Part shown: positions 26,125-34,474 of the stretch, in pieces
Layout: every line of letters starts with the position of its first letter
Numbering within the stretch: position 1 is the stretch's first letter
Assembly (NCBI GenBank): GCA_047611425.1
Contig: JBLFWJ010000001.1
Span: 5,040 to 69,039 of the forward strand
Direction of reading: 5' to 3'
Origin: JBLFWJ01 sp047611425
GTDB taxonomy: Bacteria; Bacteroidota; Bacteroidia; UBA10329
DNA length: 64,000 bases
Translations under genes and position numbers: made by a program
Notes under the pieces: model-generated
What the model was told of the DNA's origin: nothing
Seen by the model: only the letters and a program-made list of their open reading frames with translations
Databases searched by the model: none

Positions 26125-28047
26125 TTACTCCGAATACTCACTTAGCTCCAACCACCTCAATTCCTTTTCCTCCAGTTTGGCAGTAACGGTTTCCAGTTCT
26201 TGGGCAAGTTCCATCAGCTTTTCATGGTCGGCTTCAACGAGTAGCTTTCCATTCAAATCAACCTTCTGGGCTTCCAGCTTGGGTATGTCTACCTCCAATA
26301 GGCCAAACTCCCGCTTTTCATTAAAGCCCATTTTCTTTTTGTCCGCGTAACTCTCGGCAGCCTTTGGCTGTAGGGCCTTGGCCGTTGCCTCTTCCTTCTC
26401 GGTCTTATCCTGTTGCGCCTTCCAGACGGTGTACTGGCTATACGTACCTGGGAAGTCCTTTATCTTCCCATTGCCCTCAAACACAAAAAGGTGGTCGCTC
26501 AACTTATTCATGAAATGACGGTCGTGCGTCACGATAACCAAACAGCCTTCATATTCTTCCAAGAATTCCTCCAGTACATTAAGGGTAAGGAGGTCGAGGT
26601 CGTTGGTTGGCTCATCCAGAATTAGGAAATTCGGATTGGCCATTAGTACTGTAAGTAGGTAGAGTCGCTTGCGTTCTCCACCACTCAGTTTGTTTACGCG
26701 TTGAAAATGCGAACTCCTTGGAAAGAGGAACCGCTCCAACATCTGCGCAGCCGATATGGTCTTGCCTTTTTTAAGGGGGATGAACTCGGCAATGTCGGTG
26801 ATGACCTCCTTCATCCGTTTGTCCTCCTTCAGCTTCATGCCTTCCTGTCCGAAGTACCCGAACTTAACCGTGTCTCCAATTACAACCTTGCCGCCATCTG
26901 GTTCTTCCTCACCAATAATCATCTTCAAAAAGGTGGACTTACCCGACCCATTGAATCCCACAATGGCCATCCGCTCCCTATGTTGGAACTTGTAGTCCAG
27001 CCCATCTAGGATTATCTTATCCCCATACTGCTTCTTTACTTTGTGCAGCTCCACGATCTTACCACCCAGTCGTTCTAGGCTGATTTCCAACTTCAACTCA
27101 TCCCTTTTTAGATTGGTCTTGGCTGTTTTCTCTACATCGTAAAACGCACCTTCTCTCGACTTAGACTTGGTGGTTCGTGCCTTTGGCATCCTACGCATCC
27201 AGTCCAGTTCCTTTCTATAAAGATTCTGTGCCTTATCAACATTGGCCTTCTGTACGTCTTCCCTGTTCGATTTATTCTCAAGGTAAAACGAGTAGTTGCC
27301 CTTGTGTCGGTAGATCTGGCTGTCCTCCAATTCTAGGATGTTGTCACACACCCGATCAAGGAAAACCCGATCGTGCGTTACCATTAGTAAGGTTCGGTCG
27401 GCCGTATTCAAGAACTTCTCCAGCCATTCGATCATTTGAAGATCCAAATGGTTGGTTGGCTCATCCAGTATGATCAAGTCGGGTTCATCAACCAGCAGCT
27501 TGGCCAAAGCGACACGCTTTCTCTGACCTCCGGATAACGTTCCGGTCGGTTGATCCAGATCGGTAATGTTTAGTTTTCCGAGTACCTCTTTAATAGTGCT
27601 TTCCAGATTCCATGCATTCAGGCTGTCCATTTTATTGAAAGCAGCCTGATAAGCTTTGTCGTCATCTGGATTAAGCAGACACTTCTCGTAATCCCGAACT
27701 GCCTTCATGCGCTCATCCTCTGCGTTCAGAATGGCATTCATAACACTTAAGTCCTTAGGGAACTGTGGGTCCTGTTGCAGGAAACCCATTCGGAGTTCTC
27801 GCCTTTTGACTACTTCACCAGCCTCAGGCGGTTCAAGGCCTGCAATGATGTTCAGTAATGAAGTCTTTCCGGTTCCATTTCGGGCAACCAGCGCCACTTT
27901 CTGTCCTTTGGAAATTCCGAAGCACAAATCTTCAAAAAGCACGCGTTCACCATAGGATCGCTTTAGATTCTCTACTGAGAGGTAGTTCAATTGGAGGTAG
28001 GAGTATTGAGTACGGTGTACTCGGATTAAGCCGCGAAGATCGCTCAT
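26125..28047 (-). CDS. ABC-F family ATPase (Uup-like)
   Basis: This 640-residue protein has two ABC ATPase domains in one chain and no membrane helices, the mark of the ABC-F class acting on ribosomes or DNA. Domain 1 has ARNGTGKTSLLN, LSGGQRKRVALAKLL and DEPTNHLD; domain 2 has GFNGSGKSTFLK, LSGGERKRLYLLTVL and DEPTNDLD. A charged coiled coil closes the protein (about residues 560-635), as in Uup, which acts at stalled ribosomes and DNA junctions. The conserved part starts at about residue 21 (NYLSVENL), so translation may instead begin at a TTG at 27990. It diverges from the toxin-antitoxin pair. Confidence 0.85.
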   Translation of the reverse strand: MSDLRGLIRVHRTQYSYLQLNYLSVENLKRSYGERVLFEDLCFGISKGQKVALVARNGTGKTSLLNIIAGLEPPEAGEVVKRRELRMGFLQQDPQFPKDLSVMNAILNAEDERMKAVRDYEKCLLNPDDDKAYQAAFNKMDSLNAWNLESTIKEVLGKLNITDLDQPTGTLSGGQRKRVALAKLLVDEPDLIILDEPTNHLDLQMIEWLEKFLNTADRTLLMVTHDRVFLDRVCDNILELEDSQIYRHKGNYSFYLENKSNREDVQKANVDKAQNLYRKELDWMRRMPKARTTKSKSREGAFYDVEKTAKTNLKRDELKLEISLERLGGKIVELHKVKKQYGDKIILDGLDYKFQHRERMAIVGFNGSGKSTFLKMIIGEEEPDGGKVVIGDTVKFGYFGQEGMKLKEDKRMKEVITDIAEFIPLKKGKTISAAQMLERFLFPRSSHFQRVNKLSGGERKRLYLLTVLMANPNFLILDEPTNDLDLLTLNVLEEFLEEYEGCLVIVTHDRHFMNKLSDHLFVFEGNGKIKDFPGTYSQYTVWKAQQDKTEKEEATAKALQPKAAESYADKKKMGFNEKREFGLLEVDIPKLEAQKVDLNGKLLVEADHEKLMELAQELETVTAKLEEKELRWLELSEYSE

Positions 28048-28069
28048 TAATGCAACAATCAGGCTTGTC

Positions 28070-28085
28070 TATATTTGATAAATAT
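28070..28085 (+). promoter_or_regulatory. parD-like promoter -7 element overlapped by a palindromic operator
   Basis: TATATTTG at 28070-28077 matches TAnnTTTG. The perfect palindrome ATATTT-GAT-AAATAT covers 28071-28085 and so sits on the -7 element. Ribbon-helix-helix antitoxins bind such palindromes to repress their own operon, so this is a natural autoregulatory site. No clear -33 element was found. Confidence 0.5.
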
Positions 28086-28126
28086 GGACAATTCGTTATC
28101 TTCGAGTTCTACAAATTGAACGAACC

Positions 28127-28363
28127 ATGAATATCAGCTTCACTAAAAAGCAAGAAGATTATATCGCATCACAAGTAGCAACTGGAGATTTTCAGAATGC
28201 AAGTGAGGTAGTGAGAGACGCCATGCGGCTCCATTTGCATTACAGGCATAAGATGTTGGAAGAATTGCGAGCAGCTATTGACGAAGGATTAAATAGCCCA
28301 GTTTCTGACAAGACAATGGATGACATTCTTCAGGAACAACGGGCCAAGTATAGCAAGAAGTGA
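28127..28363 (+). CDS. ParD-family ribbon-helix-helix antitoxin
   Basis: The 78-residue protein begins MNISFTKKQEDYIASQVATG and continues FQNASEVVRDAMRLHLHY, the ribbon-helix-helix DNA-binding fold of the ParD/CopG group (about residues 1-45). An acidic C-terminal arm (MDDILQEQRAKYSKK) would wrap the toxin. It should bind and neutralise the ParE-like toxin encoded next and repress the pair at the palindrome upstream. Its stop overlaps the toxin's GTG start by four bases. Confidence 0.88.
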   Translation: MNISFTKKQEDYIASQVATGDFQNASEVVRDAMRLHLHYRHKMLEELRAAIDEGLNSPVSDKTMDDILQEQRAKYSKK

Positions 28364-28662
28364 GTGGTTACCAGCTTAGCCTAAGAGCTGTAACAGATAT
28401 TGAGGAAATATTTCAATTTTCGGTTCTCGCGTTTGGCTTATCTCAAGCTGAAAAGTACCATGCCGAACTTGAAAATGTGTTTGCCACGATTGCTTCAGAT
28501 AACAGGATTGGAAAAACGAGGAGTGAATTACGAATTGGTCTTAGAAGCTTTGCCTACAGAAACCACATAGTCTTCTATAAGATTCTAAAAGATGGGATAT
28601 TTATATCAAGAGTGCTCCATGGAAGTAAAGATTTGCCAGAGCAATATTTTGGAGATATCTAG
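28360..28662 (+). CDS. ParE-family toxin
   Basis: This 100-residue protein belongs to the RelE/ParE superfamily. The N-terminal helices SLRAVTDIEEIFQFSVLAFG and the C-terminal strand set with GLRSFAYRNHIVFYKI and ISRVLHGSKDL follow the ParE pattern. ParE toxins act on DNA gyrase, whereas RelE relatives cut mRNA; the ParD partner favours the former. The start is GTG at 28360 within the antitoxin stop region. It ends 11 bases before the convergent uvrA stop. Confidence 0.88.
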   Translation: MSGYQLSLRAVTDIEEIFQFSVLAFGLSQAEKYHAELENVFATIASDNRIGKTRSELRIGLRSFAYRNHIVFYKILKDGIFISRVLHGSKDLPEQYFGDI

Positions 28663-28673
28663 TCCCTACATAA

Positions 28674-31475
28674 CTATCTGAGTTTTCCTTTTAAAGCAGC
28701 GGCTGTATATGAGCCTTTCACTTCCATCAATTCCTCTGGTGTTCCCTGGAAGAGGACTTCCCCACCACGGTCTCCACCTTCGGGGCCAAGATCGATTAGA
28801 TGATCGGCACACTTGATCACATCAGGATGATGCTCAATCAACACAATTGTGTGTCCTCGGTCGATCAATGCATAGAACGAGGCAAGCAATTTATTGATGT
28901 CATGAAAGTGCAGGCCAGTTGTGGGTTCGTCAAAGATGAACATGGTTTTGCCTGCACTTTTTCCTTTCGCAAGGAAGTAGGCCAGTTTGATTCGCTGGGC
29001 TTCACCGCCAGAAAGCGTATTCGAAGATTGTCCCAAACTCACGTAGCCAAGGCCGACATCTTGCAACGGTTGTAGCTTCTTGGCCACTTTAGGTTCAAAC
29101 TTGCCAAAGAAGGCAATGGCATTGTCAACGGTCATGTCAAGCACATCGGCAATACTCTTACCTTGAAACTCGGCTTCGAGTACATCCGACTTAAATCGTC
29201 TTCCATTGCAGTTATCGCACTTCATTACGATGTCTGCCATAAACTGCATCTCAATCCGAACCACACCTTCTCCTTCACACACATCGCAGCGGCCACCAGC
29301 TACATTAAAAGAGAAATGCTTTGGTTTGAATCCGTGTCCTTTGGAAACGGGTAGCTCCGAATACAAAGCCCGAATCTCATCGTATGCCTTTATATAGGTA
29401 ACAGGATTACTTCGAGATGATCGGCCGATCGGGTTTTGATCTACAAATTCTACATCCGAGATGCTATCCAATTGCCCATCCAATCGTTCGAATTGTCCGG
29501 TCTTTCCACCAAAACCACCCAAGTGCCGTTTCAGAGCAGGGTGGAGGATATTCCGAACAATGGTGCTCTTGCCAGAACCACTAACTCCCGTAATCACGCT
29601 CATGGCGTTCAGAGGAAAACTGACGTTCACATTTTTCAAGTTGTGCTCTCGAGCGCCTAAAACATGAATGACACCTTTGCCGGGTCTACGCTTTTCTGGA
29701 ACGGGAATTTCCATTGCACCGCTCAGGTATTTAGCCGTCAGGGTTGTTCCGTCTTTGTCGATTTCCTTTCTGGTTCCAGTAAACACGACTTCGCCACCAA
29801 GCGTGCCGGCTTCAGGGCCCATATCAATGATCAGATCAGCTGCGTCCATGATGTCCTCATCATGCTCCACAACAATTACAGTATTACCAAGGTCACGAAG
29901 TCGTTCGAGGATAGAGATCAATCGCTCGGTATCTCTAGAATGAAGGCCGATACTCGGTTCATCCAATATGTACATGGATCCTACCAAGCTACTCCCGAGG
30001 GAAGAAGCAAGGTTTATCCGTTGTGATTCTCCACCGGAAAGAGAGTTGGAAAGTCTATTCAGAGTAAGGAAGCCTAATCCGACATCATCCAAATAGCCAA
30101 GTCGTGATTTGATTTCAGTCATTAACCGTTTGGCTATTTCCTTTTCCGTTTTGTCCAAATCAAGGTTATTGAAAAATGGAATGAGCCTTTCAATGGGGAT
30201 TAGGAGTAGTTCAGAAATGCTCTTGCCACCAATTTTCACGTAGTTGGCATCTTGTCTCAAGCGTGTTCCATCACATTCTGGGCAGTCCGTTCTTCCGCGG
30301 TATCGCGAAAGCATAACCCGATATTGAATCTTGTAGCTCTTTGCTTCCACCATTTTGAAGAAAGCGTTCAACCCACGGAAATGCTCGTTTCCTGTCCAAA
30401 GCAATTTGGACTCCAAGGCACTCAATTCATATATAGGACGATGTATGGGAAAGTCAAACTTGGCCGCATTCATAATCAGCTCTTCTCTCCACTTACCCAT
30501 GGATTCACCTTTCCAGCAAACAATCCCTTCCTCGTAAACACTCTTAGCTCGATCTGGAATCACTAGATCCTGATCAATACCGATTACGCTTCCGAATCCT
30601 TCGCAACGCTTACAAGCACCATAAGGATTATTGAACGAGAACAAGTCAGCGGTTGGCGGTTCGAATTCCATTCCATCCGCCTCGAAGCGGGTAGAGAAGG
30701 AGCGAGGCTCGATTCCTTTGCCTCCATCAATTAATACCAAACAATGGTCATGGCCTTCTTTGAGGCAATTGTCAACGGCATCCACAATTCGCGTTTCAAG
30801 ATCCTCGTCATCCTTTCGGACAACCAATCTGTCAATCATAACGTCCAATTCTGAATCTTCAAACTTGGCTTTTGGGTCAATGTCGTCCAATCGTTGGACT
30901 TCACCATTTAGGCGAATCCGGTCGTTTCCTTGGTTTTGAAGCGTGGAGATTCTCAATGACATCTCTTCAGCCTTAAACTTGCCTAATGGCGCAAACAGCA
31001 TCATTTTCGAGCCGTCATCTACTTTCAATAACTCCTTAGTAATCGTAGAAGCCGTGTGCTTCTTCACTTGATTCCCGGAAATAGGGGAAAACGTTCGGCC
31101 AATTCGAGCATACAGCAATTTGATGTAGTCGTAAATCTCTGTACTCGTACCTACAGTACTTCTAGGATTACGCGTGTTTACTTTCTGGTCTATCGCAATT
31201 GCAGGGGCAATTCCAGTAATTCGATCTACTTCTGGCTTGTCAATCTTGCCCATAAACTGTCGGGCATAAGAAGACAGACTCTCCACATATCGTCTTTGTC
31301 CTTCGGCATAAAGCGTATCAAATGCCAATGATGATTTACCTGATCCAGACAATCCTGTGATCACCACCAGCTGCCCATGAGGAATTTTTACGCTAATATT
31401 TTTAAGATTATGAACCCTTGCACCAGTAATTTCAATCACATCTGGCACAGAAATGGTGGGTTGTTCATCGATCAT
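28674..31475 (-). CDS. uvrA: Excinuclease ABC subunit A
   Basis: UvrA finds bulky DNA lesions and loads UvrB in nucleotide excision repair. The 933-residue length is normal. The first ATPase has GLSGSGKSSLAFDTL near residue 41 and a first zinc module with CKRCEGFG near residue 288 and CPECDGTRL near 398. A signature LSGGESQRINLASSLGSSLV and DEPSIGLH follow. The second ATPase has GVSGSGKSTIV, a second zinc finger (CDVCEGEG, CDNCNGRR) and LSGGEAQRIKLAYFLA with DEPTTGLH. All key elements are present. Confidence 0.98.
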   Translation of the reverse strand: MIDEQPTISVPDVIEITGARVHNLKNISVKIPHGQLVVITGLSGSGKSSLAFDTLYAEGQRRYVESLSSYARQFMGKIDKPEVDRITGIAPAIAIDQKVNTRNPRSTVGTSTEIYDYIKLLYARIGRTFSPISGNQVKKHTASTITKELLKVDDGSKMMLFAPLGKFKAEEMSLRISTLQNQGNDRIRLNGEVQRLDDIDPKAKFEDSELDVMIDRLVVRKDDEDLETRIVDAVDNCLKEGHDHCLVLIDGGKGIEPRSFSTRFEADGMEFEPPTADLFSFNNPYGACKRCEGFGSVIGIDQDLVIPDRAKSVYEEGIVCWKGESMGKWREELIMNAAKFDFPIHRPIYELSALESKLLWTGNEHFRGLNAFFKMVEAKSYKIQYRVMLSRYRGRTDCPECDGTRLRQDANYVKIGGKSISELLLIPIERLIPFFNNLDLDKTEKEIAKRLMTEIKSRLGYLDDVGLGFLTLNRLSNSLSGGESQRINLASSLGSSLVGSMYILDEPSIGLHSRDTERLISILERLRDLGNTVIVVEHDEDIMDAADLIIDMGPEAGTLGGEVVFTGTRKEIDKDGTTLTAKYLSGAMEIPVPEKRRPGKGVIHVLGAREHNLKNVNVSFPLNAMSVITGVSGSGKSTIVRNILHPALKRHLGGFGGKTGQFERLDGQLDSISDVEFVDQNPIGRSSRSNPVTYIKAYDEIRALYSELPVSKGHGFKPKHFSFNVAGGRCDVCEGEGVVRIEMQFMADIVMKCDNCNGRRFKSDVLEAEFQGKSIADVLDMTVDNAIAFFGKFEPKVAKKLQPLQDVGLGYVSLGQSSNTLSGGEAQRIKLAYFLAKGKSAGKTMFIFDEPTTGLHFHDINKLLASFYALIDRGHTIVLIEHHPDVIKCADHLIDLGPEGGDRGGEVLFQGTPEELMEVKGSYTAAALKGKLR

Positions 31476-31604
31476 TCGGTTAATATCTGTTAATTGGGTA
31501 AATCGTTAGAACTGAAACAAATCAAGCGCTAACTTGTTGACTATCAGTTTGAATAGTTGCTTTTAGTAGCTTTTGAAGAGTATAAATGTTGTTGCAATTG
31601 CCTG

Positions 31605-31632
31605 CAAAAGTAGCCAAACGGGTAACCGCCAA
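31605..31632 (-). promoter_or_regulatory. Possible uvrA promoter
   Basis: On the minus strand TACTTTTG (31612 down to 31605) fits TAnnTTTG exactly, and TTG (31632-31630) lies 17 bases upstream as a -33 element. The leader to uvrA would be about 125 bases. The evidence is motif matching only. Confidence 0.35.
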
Positions 31633-31780
31633 TGATAGTAATGAGTAAGTTTGTTTAAGCAACCTGAAAATAATATCGCGTTCATACAATAAGCGCAAAA
31701 AGGTCGCGTTAAATCATACATCAACCAGATAAATCAATCGCCATAAGCAAAAGTTCTACTCTAACTATTTATTCACCATC

Positions 31781-31794
31781 TAAAGAGGAGAACC
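31781..31794 (+). promoter_or_regulatory. Strong Shine-Dalgarno-like site before the ECF sigma gene
   Basis: AAAGAGGAGAACC immediately precedes the ATG, with the AGAGGAG core about six bases from it. Most genes in this window lack such a site, as is usual in Bacteroidota, so this one stands out and supports the chosen start. Confidence 0.55.
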
Positions 31795-32379
31795 ATGCGA
31801 TTGTCAACGTTAAGCGATTCGGAGCTTATCCGTCTGTATACTTCTGGGAACGAAGCTTGTTTTGAAGAATTGGTAAATCGGCACAAAGACCGGATATACA
31901 CCTATCTGGTATTGTTGCTAAAGAACCGGGATCTTGCCCAGGACTTTTTTCACGATACATTAATTAAGGTTATTCAGTCCTTGAAGAAGGGTAAGTACCT
32001 TGAAGAAGGAAAATTCAGACCATGGGCATTGCGTATTGCCCACAACTTGGTGATCGATCATTTCAGAAAGCAGCAGAAGATGCGCCTTCAGCGATCAACC
32101 GATGAGTTCGATGTGTTTTCAACCATCAGCCATGAGGATATGAACGTGGAAGAGGAGATGATACACGACACGATCATCGCAGATATGCGAAAGCTGGTTA
32201 CTTTTCTGCCATACGATCAACGGGAAGTTTTGCTGATGAGGATTCACGCCAAGATGAGTTTCAAGGAAATAGCGTGGTTATCTGGAGTGAGTATTAATAC
32301 AGCTCTTGGGCGTATGCGTTACGCATTGATTAACCTTAGAAAGCTAATGGAAGAGCACAATATCAAGCTTGTGGCTTGA
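31795..32379 (+). CDS. ECF-type RNA polymerase sigma factor
   Basis: The 194-residue protein has the two-domain build of extracytoplasmic-function sigma factors. Region 2 covers about residues 20-90 (FEELVNRHKDRIYTYLVLLL, then AQDFFHDTLIKVIQSL). Region 4 covers about 135-185 (LPYDQREVLLMRIHAKMSFK, then EIAWLSGVSINTALGRM). Region 3 is absent, as in the class. It directs core polymerase to a small regulon. No anti-sigma factor with a membrane helix or zinc motif lies beside it, so its control is unclear. A strong terminator follows. Confidence 0.9.
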   Translation: MRLSTLSDSELIRLYTSGNEACFEELVNRHKDRIYTYLVLLLKNRDLAQDFFHDTLIKVIQSLKKGKYLEEGKFRPWALRIAHNLVIDHFRKQQKMRLQRSTDEFDVFSTISHEDMNVEEEMIHDTIIADMRKLVTFLPYDQREVLLMRIHAKMSFKEIAWLSGVSINTALGRMRYALINLRKLMEEHNIKLVA

Positions 32380-32399
32380 TTAGTAACGGACTTAAATTG

Positions 32400-32430
32400 A
32401 AAGGCGATTCGAAAGAATCGCCTTTTTTTT
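32400..32430 (+). terminator. Rho-independent terminator after the sigma gene
   Basis: AAAGGCGATTC (32400-32410) pairs perfectly with GAATCGCCTTT (32415-32425) around a GAAA tetraloop, and a run of T follows to 32430. Confidence 0.92.
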
Positions 32431-32495
32431 ATGCCGTTCACAATAAACCTTAAAAGAGGACGTACTGAAGATGTGACTAACCACAAAACATATAC

Positions 32496-32729
32496 ATGGA
32501 TAACACCTCTACCTACCCATTTTCTGACAACAATTTTGAGCCATTGGCCACGCAAGGATTCGATTTGAACGAAGAATGCGAAACTCTTCACATGGTGGAG
32601 GACGCGCTTCGAAACTTGAAATTCACTCCAGATTCTTCTGTTGTTAATCGCGCTTTGGCTTATTCTAAGTCCTACAACCATGCGGAATCCAAGATTATTG
32701 GAGACGGAATTGGTTTGACTTTGAATTGA
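32496..32729 (+). CDS. Small acidic hypothetical protein
   Basis: A 77-residue frame starting MDNTSTYPFSDNNFEPLATQ and ending DGIGLTLN lies between the sigma-factor terminator and the Nudix gene. It is soluble-looking and acidic in its first half (FDLNEECETLHMVEDALRNL may form a helix). No known family was recognised. The position between two real genes and its protein-like composition make it a likely gene of unknown function, transcribed independently of the sigma factor. Confidence 0.6.
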   Translation: MDNTSTYPFSDNNFEPLATQGFDLNEECETLHMVEDALRNLKFTPDSSVVNRALAYSKSYNHAESKIIGDGIGLTLN

Positions 32730-32751
32730 TTCACGTTCTCATCATTGCTGG

Positions 32752-33204
32752 ATGAGTACAACGAATTTCAATATCCGTGTTTACGGGATTCTTTCGGATT
32801 CTGTAGGACGGATTCTGATTTCCCACGAACGCATTAAGAATCAGGCCTACGTCAAGTTTCCTGGCGGTGGGTTGGAATATGGCGAAGGTCCATCAGCCGG
32901 CCTCAAACGAGAATTTATTGAAGAACTTAATCTGCCAGTTTCGGTGGATGAATTACTTTACACAACTGATTTTTTCATTCAGTCAGCCTTCAAAGAAGAA
33001 GATCAAATTATTAGCATCTACTATCGGGTCTCTTCAATTGAGTTGGATACGATTTCGACAGTGGAACAATGGCCAAGTGATGAATCAGTAATTGAATTGA
33101 AGCAAATTTTTCAGTGGATTATACCTTCTGAGTTGGCAGAGGAACAACTAAATTTCCCCGGGGATCGGGCTTTACTCAAGCACCTGCTAGCAACTCGAAA
33201 CTAG
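32752..33204 (+). CDS. Nudix hydrolase
   Basis: The 150-residue protein carries a Nudix box near residues 39-61: GGLEYGEGPSAGLKREFIEE, where the G-x5-E-x7-R-E-x2-E-E core is complete. The usual glycine two residues after the last glutamate is replaced by asparagine (EELNL), a tolerated variation. Nudix enzymes split nucleoside diphosphates linked to other groups; the substrate cannot be predicted. The last residues (LATRN) are encoded by a short dispersed repeat that supplies the stop codon. The gene converges on the GWxTD gene. Confidence 0.87.
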   Translation: MSTTNFNIRVYGILSDSVGRILISHERIKNQAYVKFPGGGLEYGEGPSAGLKREFIEELNLPVSVDELLYTTDFFIQSAFKEEDQIISIYYRVSSIELDTISTVEQWPSDESVIELKQIFQWIIPSELAEEQLNFPGDRALLKHLLATRN

Positions 33205-33209
33205 CAACT
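33194..33209 (+). repeat. Short dispersed intergenic repeat, copy 2
   Basis: CTCGAAACTAGCAACT matches 23833-23848 in 15 of 16 bases. It overlaps the end of the Nudix gene and is itself part of a direct duplication: CTAGCAACT occurs at 33187-33195 and again at 33201-33209. Confidence 0.45.
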
Positions 33210-33214
33210 TGCTA

Positions 33215-34474
33215 CTAATTATCCGTATAAATCCTTCCCTGACGCCAAGAGTCCACAGCCTGATACCAGCTGTTCTTATAGATTGGTGAACGATCAAGCT
33301 TGTAGTCGTTATCCGTAAACGGATTCTGCATTTTCAGGAAACTCAGATTGAGTGAAGAAACGTGTCCCTCTTCACCGTAGATCCAGATCTCGCTATGTGA
33401 GTTTTTATAGAGGGTATTGGGTGGGCCGTAAACCAAGTAGACCAAACCTCTATCCGTTTTCCAGCCATCTGCGTGAGAGGTAAAATAGGAATTTGCATCC
33501 TGAACTCTTCCATAGAATTTGCCAATCAAATCTTTTGCTCGTCTGCGGTCGCCAGCAATTTTTAGCCAGAACCGATCGATTGCGACTTTCTTATCCTCAG
33601 CGTCTCTAATCTTCTTGAATTCGTTCTTGCTGTTCAGAATTCGAAGAGGAGCAATCATATGATCCAACTTCTTCACGAACGGAAAATCAGGACTGAACCG
33701 GAAGAGGGTGAATCCCTGCATAACCGTATCCACCACTTGGATATGATAGAATCCTTCCGCATCGAATGAAACGGGTTGTCCCAGCTGAATTTGAAATGTG
33801 CTGTCGGCAGTAAGGTCGAAAACCTTGTCAGGCTCTACGGAAAACGGTGGTGGCGCAATTGGAAACTCTCTGTCGTAGAAATTGACTGTTGCGTTCGAAT
33901 ACTTGCCAGTATTATGACTGATCAGGTATTGACCATCGCTTAGTTTGTCCCCATCCAAAGTGAAGTCCGAATCCGATTTACGAACGGTGAAGAATTGTCG
34001 ACAATTGTGATTGCGTCTATCTATTTCAATAAATTTTTGAACCATCAACCCACGGTTATTGTCACGTAGATGGATTTTCAACATGCTTATTTCCCGAGAA
34101 GAAGGCTTTAAATTGATTCTGCCGGAAATGAATTTGCTTTCCTTTTGTTGAGCACTGTCCTTGTATAAAACGACAGTGCTATCCAAGATTGCTACAGACG
34201 CTAGATCACTCAACACCTCGTATCTCAAACGGAACTCAGAACTGAAATACCCAGACTTCGGGTTTTGCAGATAAAGAAGTTCATTGGAGTTGATTCGGAA
34301 ATCTATGTACGATATGGAATCATTGAGGTGCCCAACTACGAACTGCGGATCCAAGATTGGCATGTCTCCATCGTATAGGTATGCCATGTTCTGATTGCTC
34401 ACTCGCTCGGTAAAGCAACCCGTGAAGGCAAATCCAAGCCCAATTAGTAGAAAACCAAAAAGCCTATTCATCAA
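33215..34474 (-). CDS. GWxTD domain-containing lipoprotein
   Basis: The 419-residue protein starts with a lipoprotein signal peptide ending in the lipobox FTGC at about residues 17-20, so it should be lipid-anchored in the envelope. The C-terminal third contains the segment DGWKTDRGLVYLVYGPPNT (about residues 337-355), which is the GWxTD motif that names this Bacteroidota-enriched domain. The function of the domain is unknown. The gene overlaps rmuC by 11 bases and is transcribed with it. Confidence 0.85.
   Translation of the reverse strand: MMNRLFGFLLIGLGFAFTGCFTERVSNQNMAYLYDGDMPILDPQFVVGHLNDSISYIDFRINSNELLYLQNPKSGYFSSEFRLRYEVLSDLASVAILDSTVVLYKDSAQQKESKFISGRINLKPSSREISMLKIHLRDNNRGLMVQKFIEIDRRNHNCRQFFTVRKSDSDFTLDGDKLSDGQYLISHNTGKYSNATVNFYDREFPIAPPPFSVEPDKVFDLTADSTFQIQLGQPVSFDAEGFYHIQVVDTVMQGFTLFRFSPDFPFVKKLDHMIAPLRILNSKNEFKKIRDAEDKKVAIDRFWLKIAGDRRRAKDLIGKFYGRVQDANSYFTSHADGWKTDRGLVYLVYGPPNTLYKNSHSEIWIYGEEGHVSSLNLSFLKMQNPFTDNDYKLDRSPIYKNSWYQAVDSWRQGRIYTDN

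Larger units (their letters stand above)
31476..31794. other. Divergent intergenic region between uvrA and the ECF sigma gene
   Basis: This 319-base AT-rich gap contains a possible uvrA promoter on the minus strand (31605-31632) and, on the plus strand, TAAGTTTG at 31646-31653, a TAnnTTTG match without a clear -33 partner that could serve the sigma gene. The right end carries a Shine-Dalgarno-like stretch. No reading frame or RNA gene was recognised. Confidence 0.5.
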
